64,000 bases of DNA from Cacajao melanocephalus (lineage: Eukaryota; Chordata; Mammalia; Primates; Pitheciidae): positions 124,001-188,000 of the forward strand of contig CAUYLG010071648.1 of assembly GCA_963573385.1 (NCBI GenBank), written 5' to 3'. Positions 40,366-53,400 of this stretch are shown here, one piece after another. The first letter of the stretch is position 1. Each line of letters begins with the position of its first letter. Below the pieces are notes generated by a model that did not search any database, was not told the DNA's origin, and saw only the letters and a program-made list of their open reading frames with translations. The position numbers and the translations under genes are program-made.

Positions 40366-40545
40366 GCCAAGTGTGGTGGTTCGTGCCTACAATCCCAACA
40401 CTTTGGGAGGCTGAGGTGGGAAGAGAGCTTGAGCCCAAGATCTCGAGGCTGCAGGGTGACATGATTATGTTGCACTGAACTCCAGCTTGGGTGACAGAAT
40501 AAAACCCTGTCTCTAAAAAAATTTAAAAATAAAAATAAATAAAAA
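40366..40545 (+). mobile_element. Alu left monomer (FLAM-like)
   Basis: Single arm: gccaagtgtggtggttcgtg, ctttgggaggctgaggtggg, a direct jump from gcttgagcccaagatctcgaggctgcag to ctccagcttgggtgacagaa (cited in parts), ending ctctaaaaaaattt plus an A-rich tail. The short direct repeat aagagtt before and after it may be a target duplication. Confidence 0.85.
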
Positions 40546-42849
40546 TGAAGAGTTCTGGTGGTACCAGATAGTAGATGGACCTCCACGAATATTTGATGGT
40601 TGTTGGCCCAGTTCCTAGTCTCCAACAGCTCACTTTTCCTTGTTAATGCCTTAGAAAAATTGCCCTAAACCTTGTGTACATATTAAAATAAAATATAACT
40701 GTGTGTGTGTGTGTATGTGTGAATACCCAGGCTTCTGAGAGATTCTGTTTTTACTAATCTAAGGTGACCTCCAGGCACTAAATTGTTAAGTGCTTTCTAG
40801 GTAAGACTGGCTTAGACTTATCTGACATTGAGAAGGATTTGTTTCCAGAGATCCTAAACCTCTGAGTCATGCCCTTAACCACCAGCCCCGTATGTGCAGC
40901 TGCAAAGAGATTTGCTCTCATTTCTCTCAGAATTCTAATATAGCTCACTAATTTACCAACACGATATTCCAACACAGTGCCTTTCCAATGTTCCAGAGGA
41001 GAAACGTTACAGCTGTCAGAAGTTTGACAGACTGTTGAAAACATATAAAAAACGACTATTTAAATTGGGAGTTAAAAAATGCTATGAGGACTTTTTCTCT
41101 GACAGTGTAGAAATTACAAACATTTTATCAGGGCTGAAAATTCAAATAAACTCTAGATCCAAAATAAATGGTATAGCAATCTATAACATCTCATTCAAGA
41201 AATGTTTCCCTCCCCTGACAATTTACTTGTGCTTTGCTCATGTGCCCTCCAAACCCCTCCCACCAGTTCCAGTCTCCTTCCCATTTCACACAAGGAAACC
41301 TAATAAGAATCAAATGGGAGATTTGACTCTATTCCCCAAGGAAAGAGCCACAGCTCCTAAAGCTGTCGTTTTTTTCTTGTTATTGTTATCATTTCTTTCT
41401 TCCAATTTCTTCTCTTTCTTTTCTTTCCAGATCTCTTCACCTTTCTCCTGCCATGTATTGAAAATTCTGTTAACCTCTTGGGCATGCTCTTGACAAGTAT
41501 GGTGATGAAGAATTACTTTGAATAAAGTATATATTCTATGTCTGACATGATCTTTGACTAGGGTCTGGGGTGTCAAGCCTACCATTTCTCATACACCAAT
41601 ACAAAGGGAATTAATAAGATTAAATACAATATAAAGAACTTAGGTAAGCCACTTCTAATTTATGCAAAGATTCATAAAAGATGTTTGTATGCATGCAATT
41701 AATCATAATCATTGTGTGATTTTCAGAAAGGTTTTTTGAACCCATATTGTTTGTGTTAAACATATATTCTGTGCTCTTAATCAGTCTATTCAAATGTATT
41801 TAAGAGGCTTTTGCTCAAAGATCATTCCAAAATCACCTGAAAAAAATCTGTTTCTAGAAGTGATTTAAGGGGATATATCTAATAGTTCCTTATATTGCAA
41901 CTGTCGATAACAAATACTGATAACAAAAATGCGTCAGTAAAGACAATGACCTTAAGGCACCTATCCCCACTCCCTGTGACTGATTTATAACCAGCAGTTT
42001 CACTATTGACATAAAATCACATATAAGTAGTGCATAATTCTGGACATATAATCAATATAGTTTATCAATCACATTTATTCATTGATTTATTCATAACATA
42101 TGCCATTTTTATAATAATTTATACTTTCAGATAAGCTTTGAAAATGATTTTATAACTTGCTGACAATTTTTTTTCTTTCACCAGAACTCTAAAGTTAGGA
42201 ATAGGCAACACCATTAAAATAACTTAATGTGCTAAAAAGTAGCTTAGCTCCAGTATCTACAAAAGTGTTGTTTATTTTATATTGCACTAAAAAACAAGAA
42301 CTATACTAGTTTCACATTTTTTCTTGGAACTCAGAACTCGAGTCAATGGAGGTTGAATTATCACAAGGAACAAAGAAGTATTGACAGAGGATAAGTTTTG
42401 AAGTCTGAAAGACATAGATTCAAAATCTGGCCTCACACTTTTTCATATATTTTTGTAGCTAATGTGGCATAATTTAATTTATTTCTCTGCAAAATACAGT
42501 GAAATTTCATCTTGGGGAGCTTTAGACATTTATGAAAAAGAAATTACTTTCCATTTGTTGCTTTGAGTATAAAGGAGGCCATCAAAAGCCTGGTAGTTAC
42601 TATTCTCCTGATTTCTACATGGTGCACAATTGGGTTTGATAATAGTGAAGAAGTGAGCTCTTTTTCATATATTATTCCCATTGTTTGCCAGCAAAAGTAG
42701 AAGGACTAACAGTCTGTCACAATATGCATTTCTATTCCTCTCTCTGGAGAATAGAAATTATGTGTGTGTGTGCATGTGTATGTATGTATGTGAGAAAACA
42801 AAAAAGTTAGAAGGTAAAATTAGCATCTAACCAAGAAAAAATGACACAA
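40546..42849. other. Unassigned sequence with short simple repeats
   Basis: (GT)n at 40701-40721; a pyrimidine-rich patch at 41366-41445; (TG)n/(TATG)n at 42760-42792. The 152-codon plus frame at 41035-41493 shows no domain and crosses the low-complexity patch. A weak MER5-like fragment may lie near 40730-40780. Confidence 0.5.
42760..42792. repeat. (TG)n/(TATG)n microsatellite
   Basis: tgtgtgtgtgtgcatgtgta followed by tgtatgtatgtg. Confidence 0.9.
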
Positions 42850-43290
42850 ATTACCTTTCTCAAAAATGAAAGAGGAGCCAACACTACTGATCCTGTAGGC
42901 AAAAGGAAAATAAATTAATATTATGAAAGACTCTAGGCCCACCAATCTGACAAGTTAGATGAAATGAACCAATTTCATGAAGAGAACAATCAATCAAAAC
43001 TCACATGAGGATAAATAGATAATTCAAATAAGACTATATTTATTAGAGTAACTGAATAGATAATAATCTTCCAAAACAGAAACACCAGGTCCAGATGGGT
43101 TCACTATGAACTCTACAAAGCATTTAAGTAAAACAGTATATTAACTGTCCACAATTTCTTGCAAAAAAATAAAATAAACAGAAGGAACACTTTCTAATTC
43201 ATTCTATGAGGCCAACACTGACCTAATATCAAAAGAAAATAAAGACATACCATAAAGGCCAATGTCTCTCATAAATGTGAATGCACTAAT
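42850..43290 (+). mobile_element. Old L1M, part 1 (ORF2)
   Basis: L1 ORF2 sequence, highly diverged: ctcaaaaatgaaagaggagc, aggtccagatgggttcacta, cattctatgaggccaacact, ataaaggccaatgtctctca. Stops throughout. Interrupted at 43291 by an LTR; colinear sequence resumes at about 44068. Confidence 0.82.
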
Positions 43291-44067
43291 TGAGAGAGGA
43301 GAGTTCCCTGAACCCTTTGTGTGACCTGTGACTTGGGTGTTGGGGGGGCTTGTTTGCCTAGCTGGCTGACCTGAGCTCAAACCCCTTATGTGAGGGGGAG
43401 CATGCAAACAGGCAGGTGCAGGAGTTGGGGTGAGTGCTTTTGTGCTCTGGCCCCAACCTAGGGTGTGTTACAATTAATGCTTTTTTAGCAATTGTTCACA
43501 GGTGGCTAAGTGTTAAACCAGCACAGTGGAGAGTCAGGGTAACAGTCTTTTACATCCTGCCCTCTTTGTACTTGGGTCTTTGCTGGTGTCTAGGAATAAT
43601 TGGATCACACAGACTTAAGGAATAGTGAATGCAGGGATTTTATTAAGTGATAGAGGTGGCTCTCAGCGGGATGGATGGAGTGCTGGAAAGGGGAGGGAGT
43701 GGGAAGATGATGTTTCCCTAGAGTTGGGGCGCTCTTGGCCCATGTCCTATCTGACATCCCACGCTGAACTCCTCCCAACTTTCAGACGCTCCTTCTCTTC
43801 TTTCCTTCTCGGCGGCACTGGTCTGCTGCTCTGCTGCTCTGCCGCTCTGCCACTCTTCTGCTTTGGAGCCTGGGGTTGGGGTTTGGGGTTTTTATGGGTA
43901 CAGGATGAGAACATGCTGGGCCAGAGTGGTCTTGGAAAAGGCAACATTTGGGCACAAAAACAGGAATCTCTGTTTCCTTTTAGGGTCACAGGGTTTCCAG
44001 ACTTGAGGGTGGGACTTTCGCTGGGGAACCACCTTCTCTTACCCAGTATTTCCCTGCCTCCTGTCCA
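43291..44067 (-). repeat. Solitary LTR of an ERV, inserted in L1M
   Basis: A 777-bp GC-richer block that begins TGAGAGAGG and ends CCTGTCCA on the plus strand, so it has TG...CA ends either way. On the minus strand a TATA-like CCATAAAAACCCC (43885-43897) is followed about 250 bp later by AATAAA (plus tttatt at 43638-43643), the order expected of U3-R. The four bases next to it read taat on the left and tatt on the right, a plausible mutated ERV target duplication. No internal sequence. Overlapping frames of 155 codons (plus, 43625-44092) and 125 codons (minus, 43747-44124) reflect the GC-rich composition. Family not named. Confidence 0.75.
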
Positions 44068-46197
44068 TATTATAATCTTCAACAAAATATAATATTGAAT
44101 CCAAATCCAACAATATATGAACATAATTGTATATCATAATTGAATGGGACTTACTTCTGGTATAAAACACTGATTCACCGTTTAAAAATCAATCAATGAT
44201 AAGCTATCATATCAACAGGTTAAAAAAGAAAATTATACAATTATTCAATGTAGAAAAAATTCACAAAATTCATCACCAATTTATAATAAAAACTCTCATT
44301 ATACTAGGCATAGAGGGGAACATCTTCAATTTGGTAAAGGGCACATACAAAAAAATACAGCTTAAAGGTGAGAAACTAGATTTTTTTTTTTTCTATATTC
44401 TCGCCACTCTTGTTTAACATCATACTAGAAATCCTAGCTAATGCAATGAGCTAAGTAAATGAAGAAAAAAGGATACAGATTATGAAGAAAGAAATAAAAC
44501 TGTCTTTGTTCAAAAATGACAAGATCACAGAAAATCTTAGAGAATTGACATGCCAAAAAACGCTTGGAACTTGCAAGCAATTATAAAAAGGTTGCAGGAT
44601 ACCAGGCTAATATATAAAAGTCGATTTATTTTCTATGTACCAGTAATACATGAAATCTGAAGTTACAAGCAAATTATTATTTATGTTAGCATCCCCCACA
44701 ATATGAAAAACTTTAATATAAACTAACAAAATTTGTGCAATATCTGAGGAAAACTACAAAATGCTGAGGAAAGCTGTGAAAGAAAGGCTAAATCAACGGA
44801 AACATATTCTGTGTTCACAGAAGGAAGATTCAGTTTTGTCTCTGTTCTTCCAAACCTGATTTGTATGTGCAACGCGATCTCACTGAAACTTCCACATTAT
44901 TGTACAGATACTGACAAACTGATTCTAAAACTCATGCAAAAAAGGCAAAAGACCAGAAGTACTAAAACAATATTGAAGAAAGAAGTCAGAGTACTAACAC
45001 TATTGGTCTTCGAGGCTTACTTAAAATAGACAGTAATTAACATGATAGTCCGGCACTGGCAAAACCAAAAAAAGATGAATAATCAATGAAACAAAATAGA
45101 CAATCTAGAAACAAACCCATACAAATCTAGTAGATTGATCGTTGTCAAAAAAGTGTCATTTCAACAAATACTGCCACAACACCTGAAACAAAAATGAATC
45201 TAGTAACAGACTTTAGATTTTTCGATAAAATTTAACTCAGAATGGACCATAAACCTAAATGTGAAAAACAAAATAGAAGAAAATCTAGGTAACTTTGAGT
45301 TTGGTGATGATTTTTAGATACAATGTCAAAAATATGATCCATGAAAGAAATAATTGATAAATTAGACTTCATTAAAATTATTATATTTTCTGTGAAAGAT
45401 ATGGTTCAGAGAATAAAAAGACAAGCCACAGATTAGGAGAAAAAACGTGTGAAACACATTATCTGATATAGAATGTATACCGAAATTATAAAAAGAAATC
45501 TTAAAACTGAAGAAAGAAATCCAATTACAAATGAGCTAAATATCTGCATACATGAGTAAATACATACATATATTGAACCAAAAACAATATATATATAATA
45601 TATAATACAATATATAATATAATATATAAATATATAATATATGTAATATATAATATTATATATATATATATAAATATATAATATATATATTCAAAATAGC
45701 TAAAATTGAAAATACTGATGAAATCAAATTCGGGCAAGGATAGGGAGTAACAAGAACTCTCATTCATTGCTTTTGGGAATAAAAACTGGAATAGCTATTT
45801 TGTGTGGCCGTTTCCAAGTTTCTTATAACATTAAACATAAGCTTACCACATTATCCAACAACTGTGCTCATAAATATTTACAAAAATTTGTTGAAAACAT
45901 TTGTTTACACAAAACCCTGCACAAGAATGTCTTAGCAGCTTTGTTTATAGTTGCCCAAAACTGGAAGCAACCAAAATGTTCTTCTAAAGGTGAATTCATA
46001 AAGCAACTGTCATATAACCATACAATGGAATACTATTAAGTGATAAAAGAAAATGAGAGATTTAGCCACAAAAAATATGAAGAAAACTTAAATGCATATT
46101 CCTCAGTGAAAGAAGCTTTTGAAAATGCAGCACACTATGTGATTTCAACTCTCTGACACACTGGAAAAGACAAAACTATAGAAACTGAAAGGATCAG
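44068..46197 (+). mobile_element. Old L1M, part 2 (ORF2 to 3' UTR)
   Basis: Continues ORF2 after the LTR (atcttcaacaaaatataata; gatacagattatgaagaaag) to the ORF2 end (ccatacaatggaatactatt) and the start of an L1M 3' UTR (gatttcaactctctgacaca; ggaaaagacaaaactataga). Interrupted at about 46198 by a younger L1. An A-rich-to-AT tract lies at 45588-45690. Confidence 0.83.
45586..45690. repeat. (TATAA)/(TA)n tract inside L1M
   Basis: Repeated tataatata and atataata units, near-pure A/T; the 80-codon minus frame over it is an artefact. Confidence 0.9.
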
Positions 46198-48200
46198 TGA
46201 AAAAGATAGCAGAATAGAAGGCCCCACCAATTGTCTCTGCAGCAAGGACACCAATTTAACAACTATCTACACCTACAGGAAAAGGACTTCGGTAGGAACC
46301 AATAATGACGTGAGCACTCCCAATATCTGGTTTTAACTTGTTATGTCCCTGAAGGAGGCACTGAAGAGGTGAAAAAAAGTCTCTTGAATGATTGACACCA
46401 CACCTCCCCCATCCCCCAGCAGCAGCAGCAGCGTGGTGCTGAGAGAGGTTCTGTACATTGGGGAAAGGAGAACACAGTAATTGTGAGGCATTGAACTCAG
46501 ACTTGCCCTGTTATAGCACAAAGAAAAGCTGGACCAAACTCAGCTGACACCCACCCATGGAAGGAGCATTAAACCAGCCCTAGTCAGAGGAGAATTGCCA
46601 ATTCCAGCACTCATAATTTGAGTTCCCACAAGCCTTGCCACAATGGACTGAAGTGCTCTGGGACTCTAAATAAACTTGAAAGGCAGTCTAGGCCACAAGG
46701 ACTGCAACTCCTAGGAGAGTTCTAGTGCTGAACTGGGCCCCAAGACACTGGACTAGAAGGCAAATGACTTACTGTGACATTAGCTGGGGTGCGTAAGGAA
46801 GTGCTAGAATCACCCCTACCCAAAACCCAGATTGCACAGGTCATGGATCCAAAAAAGACCCTTTTTTTTCTGCTTGAGGAGAGGAGAGAGAGAAAGCGAG
46901 GAGGTATTTGTCTTGCGTCGTTGATACTAACTCAGCCAAAGCAGGATAGGGAATGGGTGAGAATCATGAGGCCCCCTTTCTAGGCCATAGGGACCATTCA
47001 TTTTTAGACTCTAGGCCAGAAGGGACATTTCTAGATACACTCTGGGTCAGATGGAAAACTACCTTGAAGGGAAATTACCTTGAAACTGCCTTGAAGGAAT
47101 GGACTCAGTCCTGGCAACATTCATCACTTGCTAACTGAAGAGCCCCTGGACCCTGAATAAGCAGCAGTAATACCCAGGTGCTATGTTGAGGGCCTTGGGT
47201 GACATCCTGGGACTTGCTGGCTTCAGCTGAGACTCAGCACATTATCATCTTTGGTGACTTTAGAGAGAGACCCCTCTGCTTGAGAAAAGTGAATGGCAAA
47301 GTAAAGGGAACTTTCTCTTGCATCTTAGGTACCAGCTCAGCCACAGGTGGGTAGAGCACCAAGTGGACTATCAGGTCCCTGATCCCAGGACTGGCTTTTG
47401 GATGGCATTTCTGGATTTTCCTAGGCCAAAAGGAGCTCACCTTCCCTGAAGCGTGGGTTCCAGGTCAGGCAGTATTTGGCATGCTGATGGAAGGGTCCTT
47501 GGGTCTTAAGAGAACATTGTGGTAGCCTGGACGTACTCCTTGTGAGGCCGTAGTGGCAGAGGCCATGGGGTGAGTCTCCTTTGCCTTTGGAAAGGGAAGG
47601 AAGAATGGGAAGTACTGTGTCTTGTGATTTTAATGCCAGCTCAGCTGCAGTAAAATAGAACACCAGGTAGACTTCTAAAATTTTTGACTCTAGTACCTGG
47701 CTCCCAGATAACACCTTTAGACTTGTCTAGAGCATGGGGTGGGTACTTACCACCCTGAAGGGAAGGACACAGGCCTGGCTGGCTTTGACTCTGTCTGACT
47801 GCAGAGCACCATGGCTTTGGGCAAACATAGGCAGTGGTTACAGCAGGCCTTTGGTGAGACCCAGTGCTATGCTGGCTTCAGGTGTGACTCAGCACAGTCA
47901 TACTGGTGGTCACCACAGGGGTACTCATGTCACTATACCCCCAGCTTCAGGTGGCTTAGAACAGAGACAGAGACACTGTTTTGGAGAAAGTAAGAGAAGA
48001 GAACCAGAGTCTCTGTCTGGTAATCCAGAGAATTCTCCTGAATCTTGTCAAAGACCATCAAGGTGGTACCTCTACGAGTCTTCAAAAACCACAGGTGTAC
48101 TGGGCTTGAGATGCCTGTAAAAGCAGATACAGCATAGATCACAACATCCAAGTCCTTTCAAATATATAGAAAGTGTTTTCAAGAAGGACAGGTACAAACA
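46198..48200 (+). mobile_element. L1MA-type element, 5' UTR
   Basis: Follows a known old-primate L1 5' UTR: aaaaagatagcagaatagaa, gagcactcccaatatctggt, aaataaacttgaaaggcagt, ctgcttgaggagaggagaga. The leader seems to contain three related units (starts near 46911, 47317 and 47622; see findings). The 5' UTR of L1 acts as an internal RNA polymerase II promoter in active copies. Frames up to 128 codons (47734-48120) are not conserved L1 proteins. Confidence 0.82.
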
Positions 48201-50030
48201 AGCCCAGACTTAGAAGACTACAATAACTACTTAACTCTTCGGTGCCCAGACATCAAAGAACATCTACAAGTATCAAGACAATCAGGAAAATATAACATCC
48301 CCAAATGAACAAAATATGGCCCAGGTCTATTCCTGGATAAACAGTTATGTGACCTTTCAGATAGAAAATTCAAAATAGCTTTATTGAGGAAACTCAGAGA
48401 AATTCAAGAGAACACAGAGAAGGGATTCAGAATTATACCAGATAAAGTTAACAAACAGATTGAAATAATTTAAAAGAATTAAGCAGAAATTCTGGAGCTG
48501 AAAAATGCAATTGGTATACTGAAAAATGCATCAGAGTCTTTTAATAATAGAATTAATCAAGCAGAAGAAAGAATTAGTGAGCTTAAAGACAGGCTATTTG
48601 AAAATACATAGAGGAAACAACTCTCACCCCTCCCATGTCCCCCCATTCCCCAAATCCATTTTAAGGAGCAGCAGACTGACTTTAGAAAGGGAGGTGCTGG
48701 GGTTTGAACCTCCAGCTGAGCTGCTAATCTCCCCTGGGCCCCATCCTGAGAGATGCTCTCTGCCAATCCTGTGAGGGTCTAGGCCCCTTTAGGAAACCTC
48801 CCCTCTCTTCGTCCCCAACAGACCTGTCTTCACCCTTGGGCTTTGAAAGCCAGACAAAGCAGCTGCCCCTCTCCCTGCCAAAGAGCATTCATTCCCCCAA
48901 AAGACAGAGGGGGAGCCCCAAGCCCAAGTCTTTCCTCCAAGCAGCAATTTTCCCCCAAACTCCTTAATTTTATTCTCCTCTAGATTTTAATGTCCAGCCT
49001 TCCCTCAGCTCAGTGGGGAGGGCATCCTTGCAAAAGGACACAGAAGATGCCAGCTGCCCCCATGCCATGGCCCAGGGTTCAAGGCTAGAGCTGCTGGGGA
49101 GGGGCTGCCTGTTTTACTCACCCACCAGCTTCTGCCTCCCCAATCCTGGGTCCCCCTCCTCTGGCTTAGCTGTCAGCTGTCCATCAAGTCTCCCCCGCAC
49201 TGCCTCATTTGTGCTTTTTTCTCTTTTAATAGAAAAGTGTGGAGCCACTGGGAAGCCACCCCATTCCTCCCCGTATTTTCCACTCTCATAACTTCTGCTT
49301 ATTCCAGGAGTTGTTCTCAGGCCTGCAGTGGGGCCCCAGGTGGATGCGGGGCGATTCAACCTGTGTGCTGCGAAGGACGAGACTTCCTCTTGAACAGTGT
49401 GCTGTTGTAAACATATTTGAAAACTATTAACAACAAAGTTTCATCTAAAAAAAAAAATGAAGTTTGTCTACAAGACCTAAAAATAGTATCAAAGGGCAAG
49501 TGTAGGGGTTACTGGCCAGGAAGAGGAAATAGAGGAAGAGATAGGGGTTGAAAATTTATTCAAAGGGATAAAAACAAAGAAATTACTAAACCTAGAGAAA
49601 GATATCAAAATCCAAATACAAGAGTTATAGAACAGCAAGTAGATTTAACCTAGGGAAGAGTACCTCAAGATATTTAAAAGTCAAACTTCCAAAGGTCAAG
49701 GATAAAGAAGGGCTTCTAAAAGCAGCAAGGGGAAAGAAACAACTAACATGCAATGGAGCTCCAATACATCTGTCAGCAGACTTTTCAGTGGAAACCTTAC
49801 AGGCCAGGAGACAATGGCACAACATATTTAAAGTGCTGAAGGGGAAAAAAAAATAACATTTACTTTAGGATAGTATATCCTGTGAAATGTTCCTTAAGCA
49901 TGAAGGAGACATACAAACTTTCCCAGACAAACAAAAGCTAAGGGATTACACCAACACTACACCTATCTTGCAAGAAATTCTGAAGGGAGTACTTCAGTCA
50001 GCTCAGAAATAAAAGGACATTAATGAGTAA
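48201..50030 (+). pseudogene. L1MA ORF1 remnant, split by a retrocopy
   Basis: Follows L1 ORF1 (RNA-binding chaperone) sequence: gatttaacaactactgtatta-type beginnings are decayed, but gaattcagaattataccaga-like text, gagctgaaaaatgcaattgg (48496) and gcagaagaaagaattagtga (48560) are clear. After the insertion at 48621-49457 it resumes at tctacaagacctaaaaatag and runs to aaaaggacattaatgagtaa (50011). Stops and indels disable it. Confidence 0.78.
48621..49457 (+). pseudogene. GC-rich polyadenylated retrocopy, parent gene unknown
   Basis: A block far richer in G+C than its surroundings interrupts the L1 ORF1 between gaggaaacaa (48611-48620) and aatgaagtttgtctacaag. It ends in a 3'-UTR-like stretch (aacatatttgaaaactatta, then aacaacaaagttt, a plausible mutated AATAAA) and A11 at 49447-49457, so it reads as a reverse-transcribed mRNA 3' part in plus orientation. 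Long frames (48526-48774, 49013-49291 plus; 49114-49359 minus) show no domain I recognise; it may be all untranslated region. I cannot name the source gene. A target duplication is hard to see because L1 is A-rich here. Confidence 0.7.
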
Positions 50031-50470
50031 TAAGTAATCACCTGAAGGTATAAAACTCACTGGAAATAGAAAGTACACAGAAAAACACAGAATCTTAAAA
50101 CACTGTAACTGTGGTATGCAAGCTACTGTTTTCTTAAATGGAAAGACTAAATAAAAGTAATAAATATAACTTTCCAAGACAGACAGTATAATAATATATA
50201 AATAAAAACAATAAAATGTTTAAAAGTGGAGGGATAAAGTTAAGGCATAGTTTTCATTTGTTTTCTCTTGTTTATGGAAACAGTGTTGAGTTGTCATCAG
50301 ATTAAAATAATGGGTTATAAGGTAGTATTTGCAAGCCTCATGATGATCACAAACCAAGAAACATACAATGAATACAGAAAAAAATGAAAAGCAAGAAAGT
50401 AAATTACATCACCAGAGAAAATCACCTTTTCTAATATAAGACAGGAAGGAAAGAAGGAAGACCACAAAAC
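50031..50470 (+). mobile_element. L1MA inter-ORF region
   Basis: Matches the long inter-ORF spacer of old L1s: cacagaaaaacacagaatct, aaataatgggttataaggta, gcaagcctcatgatgatcac, and gacaggaaggaaagaaggaa. Confidence 0.8.
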
Positions 50471-53400
50471 AACCAAAATCAAATAGCAAAATGGGAGGAG
50501 TGTGTCCTTACTTATCAATAATAACATTGAATGTAAATGTACTAAACTCTTCTACCAAAAGATACAAAGAAGCTGAAAGGATTTTTTTTTAAGAAATACC
50601 CATTGATCTACTACCTACAAGAAATACATTTCACCTATAAAGATACAAATAGACTGAAAATAAAGGGATGAAAAAAGATATTGCATGCCCGTGGATAGCA
50701 GAAAAGAGGAGTAGCAGCTATTCTTATAACAGAGAAAATAGATTTCAAGACAAAACTCTAAGAAGAGACAAAGAAGAATACTATATAATGATAAATTGGT
50801 CAATCCAGCCAGAGGATATAAAAATTGTAAATATATATGCACCCAACACTGGAACACAGATATATACAGTAAATATTCTTAGAACAAAAGAGAGAGACAG
50901 ACCCCTATACAATAGTAGCTAGAGACTGTAACACCCCACTTTAAGCCTTGGACATATCTTCCAAACAGAAAATCAAAAAGAAACATTGGACTTAATCTGT
51001 ACTATAGACCAAATATATCTAAAATATATTTACAGAATGTTATATCCAATAGCTGCAGAAGAAACATTTTTTTTTTCCCTCAGGACTTGCATCATTCTCA
51101 ATGATAGACCAAATGTTAGGTCACAAAACAAGTCTGAAACCTTTGAAAAAATGAAAGAATATCCAGCCTCTTCTCTGACTGTGATAGAATAAAACTAGAA
51201 ATAAATTACAAGAGGAATTTTGAAAACCATACAAATAAATAGAAATTAAACAACATGCTTTTGAATGATCATTGAGTCAATAAAGAAATTAAGAAGGACA
51301 TGAAAAAATGTCTTGAAACTAGTGATAATGGAACAAACAATGTATCTTAAAAAACTAGAAATGCAAGAGCAAACCAAATTCAAAATAATAAAAGATATAA
51401 TAAACATCAGAGCACAAATAAATGAAACTAAAATGAAGAAAACAATATAAAATATCAATGAAACCAAAAGCTGTTTTTCCTGAAAAGCTAAGCATAGAAA
51501 GACTATGGAAAAAGTTTGAAAATCCAAATAAATAAAATCAGAGATAAAAACCAACACATTAAAACTGATACCACAGAAATTCAAAGGATCACTAGTGGCT
51601 CTTATGAGCAATATGTGCCAACAAATGGAAAAAAATCTAGAAGTGGATAAACTCCTAAACACACACAACCTCTCAAGATTGAATCAGAAAGAAGTCTAAA
51701 ACTTGAATAGACCAATAACAAGTAATGAAATTAAAGCCATAATGAATAGTCCCCCAGTAAAGAAAAGCCTAGGATATGATGACTTTACTGCTGTATTCTG
51801 CCAAACCTTTAAAGAAAAACTAATATCAATCCTACCAAAACTATTCAGAAAAATAGAGTAGGAGGGGATACTTCCAATCTCATTCTACAAAGCCAGTATC
51901 ACCCTAATGCCAAAACCAAAGATATATCAAAAAAAGAAAACCACAGGTCAATATCTCTGATGTATATTAATGCTAAAATCCTCCCCCCCCAAAAAAAAAC
52001 TAGCAAATCAAATTTTACAAAATATTAAAGAGATCATTCATCACATTGATCACAACCAAGTAGGATTTATCTCTAGGATGCAAGAATGTTTAACATATGC
52101 AAATCAATTAATATGATATATCATATCAATAGAATGAAGGACAAAAAACATATGATTATTTCAATTGATGCTGAAAAAGCACTTGATAAAATTCAATATC
52201 CCTTCATGATAAAAACCTTAAAAAAACTGGGGATAGAAAGAATGTACCTCAACATAGTAAAAGCCATATATGATAGACCCACAGCTAGTATTGTATGGAA
52301 TGGGGAAACCCGAAAGCCTTTCCTCTAAGATCTGGAACATGACAAGGACAGTCACTTTCACCACTACTATTCAACATAGTACTGAAAGTTCTAGTTACAG
52401 CAATAAGACAAGAGATAGATATTAATGGAATACACATTCAAAAGAAGTCAAATTATCCTTGTTTGCAGATAATATGACTTTATATTTTAAAAAATCTAAA
52501 TACTTCATAAAGGGTTAGAACTGATAAATTCAGTAAAATTGCAGCATGCAAAATCAACGTGCAAAAATCTGTAGCATTTCCACATGCCAACAATGAAGAA
52601 TCTGAAAAAAATTTAATCCCACTTACAATAGCAACACATAAAATTAAATACTTAGGAATTAATAAAATAAGTGAAAGATCTCTATAATAAAAACTATGAA
52701 ACACTGATGAGAAAAATGGAAGGAAACACCAAAAAATGGAAAGATACTCCATATTAATGGAGTGGAAGAATCAATGTTGTTAAAATGTCCATACTCCTCA
52801 TAGCAATCAGCAGATTCAATGTAATTCCCTATTAAAATACCAATAAAATTGTTCACAGAAATAAAAAAGCAGTCCTAAAATTTATATGAAACCACAGAAG
52901 ACCCAGAATAGCAAAAGCTATCCTAAGCAAAAGAAAAAGTCTGAAGGAATCACATTACCTGACTTCAAATTATACTGCAGAGCTATAATTACAAAAACAG
53001 CATGGTACTGGCATCAAAACAGACACACAGACCAATGGAATAGAATAGAGAACCCAGAAACAACTCCACACACCTACAGCAAACTCCTTCCTAACAAAAG
53101 GTGTCAAGAACATACACTTGGGAAAAGATAATCTCTTTAATAAATGATGCTGGGTAAACTCAGTATCCTATGCAAAGAATGAAGGTAGACCCTTTACATC
53201 TAGTCTTATGCAAAAATTGAATCAAAATGAATAAAGACTTAAATCTAAGACCTCACTAAGCAACTACTACAGAAAAACATAGGGGTGTAAATCTCCAGGA
53301 CATTGGTGTGGGCAAAAATTTCTTGAGCAACACCTCACAAGCACAGGCATCTGAAGCAAACATGGACAAATGAAATCACATCAACTTAGAAACCTTTTGC

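Noticed and set aside
41035..41493. 152-codon plus-strand open frame
   Set aside because: It runs into a pyrimidine-rich patch that gives F/S/L-rich residues. No domain, and no supporting signals.
43625..44124. Overlapping 155- and 125-codon frames on opposite strands
   Set aside because: They lie across a GC-rich LTR, where stop codons are rare; no conserved protein is recognised.
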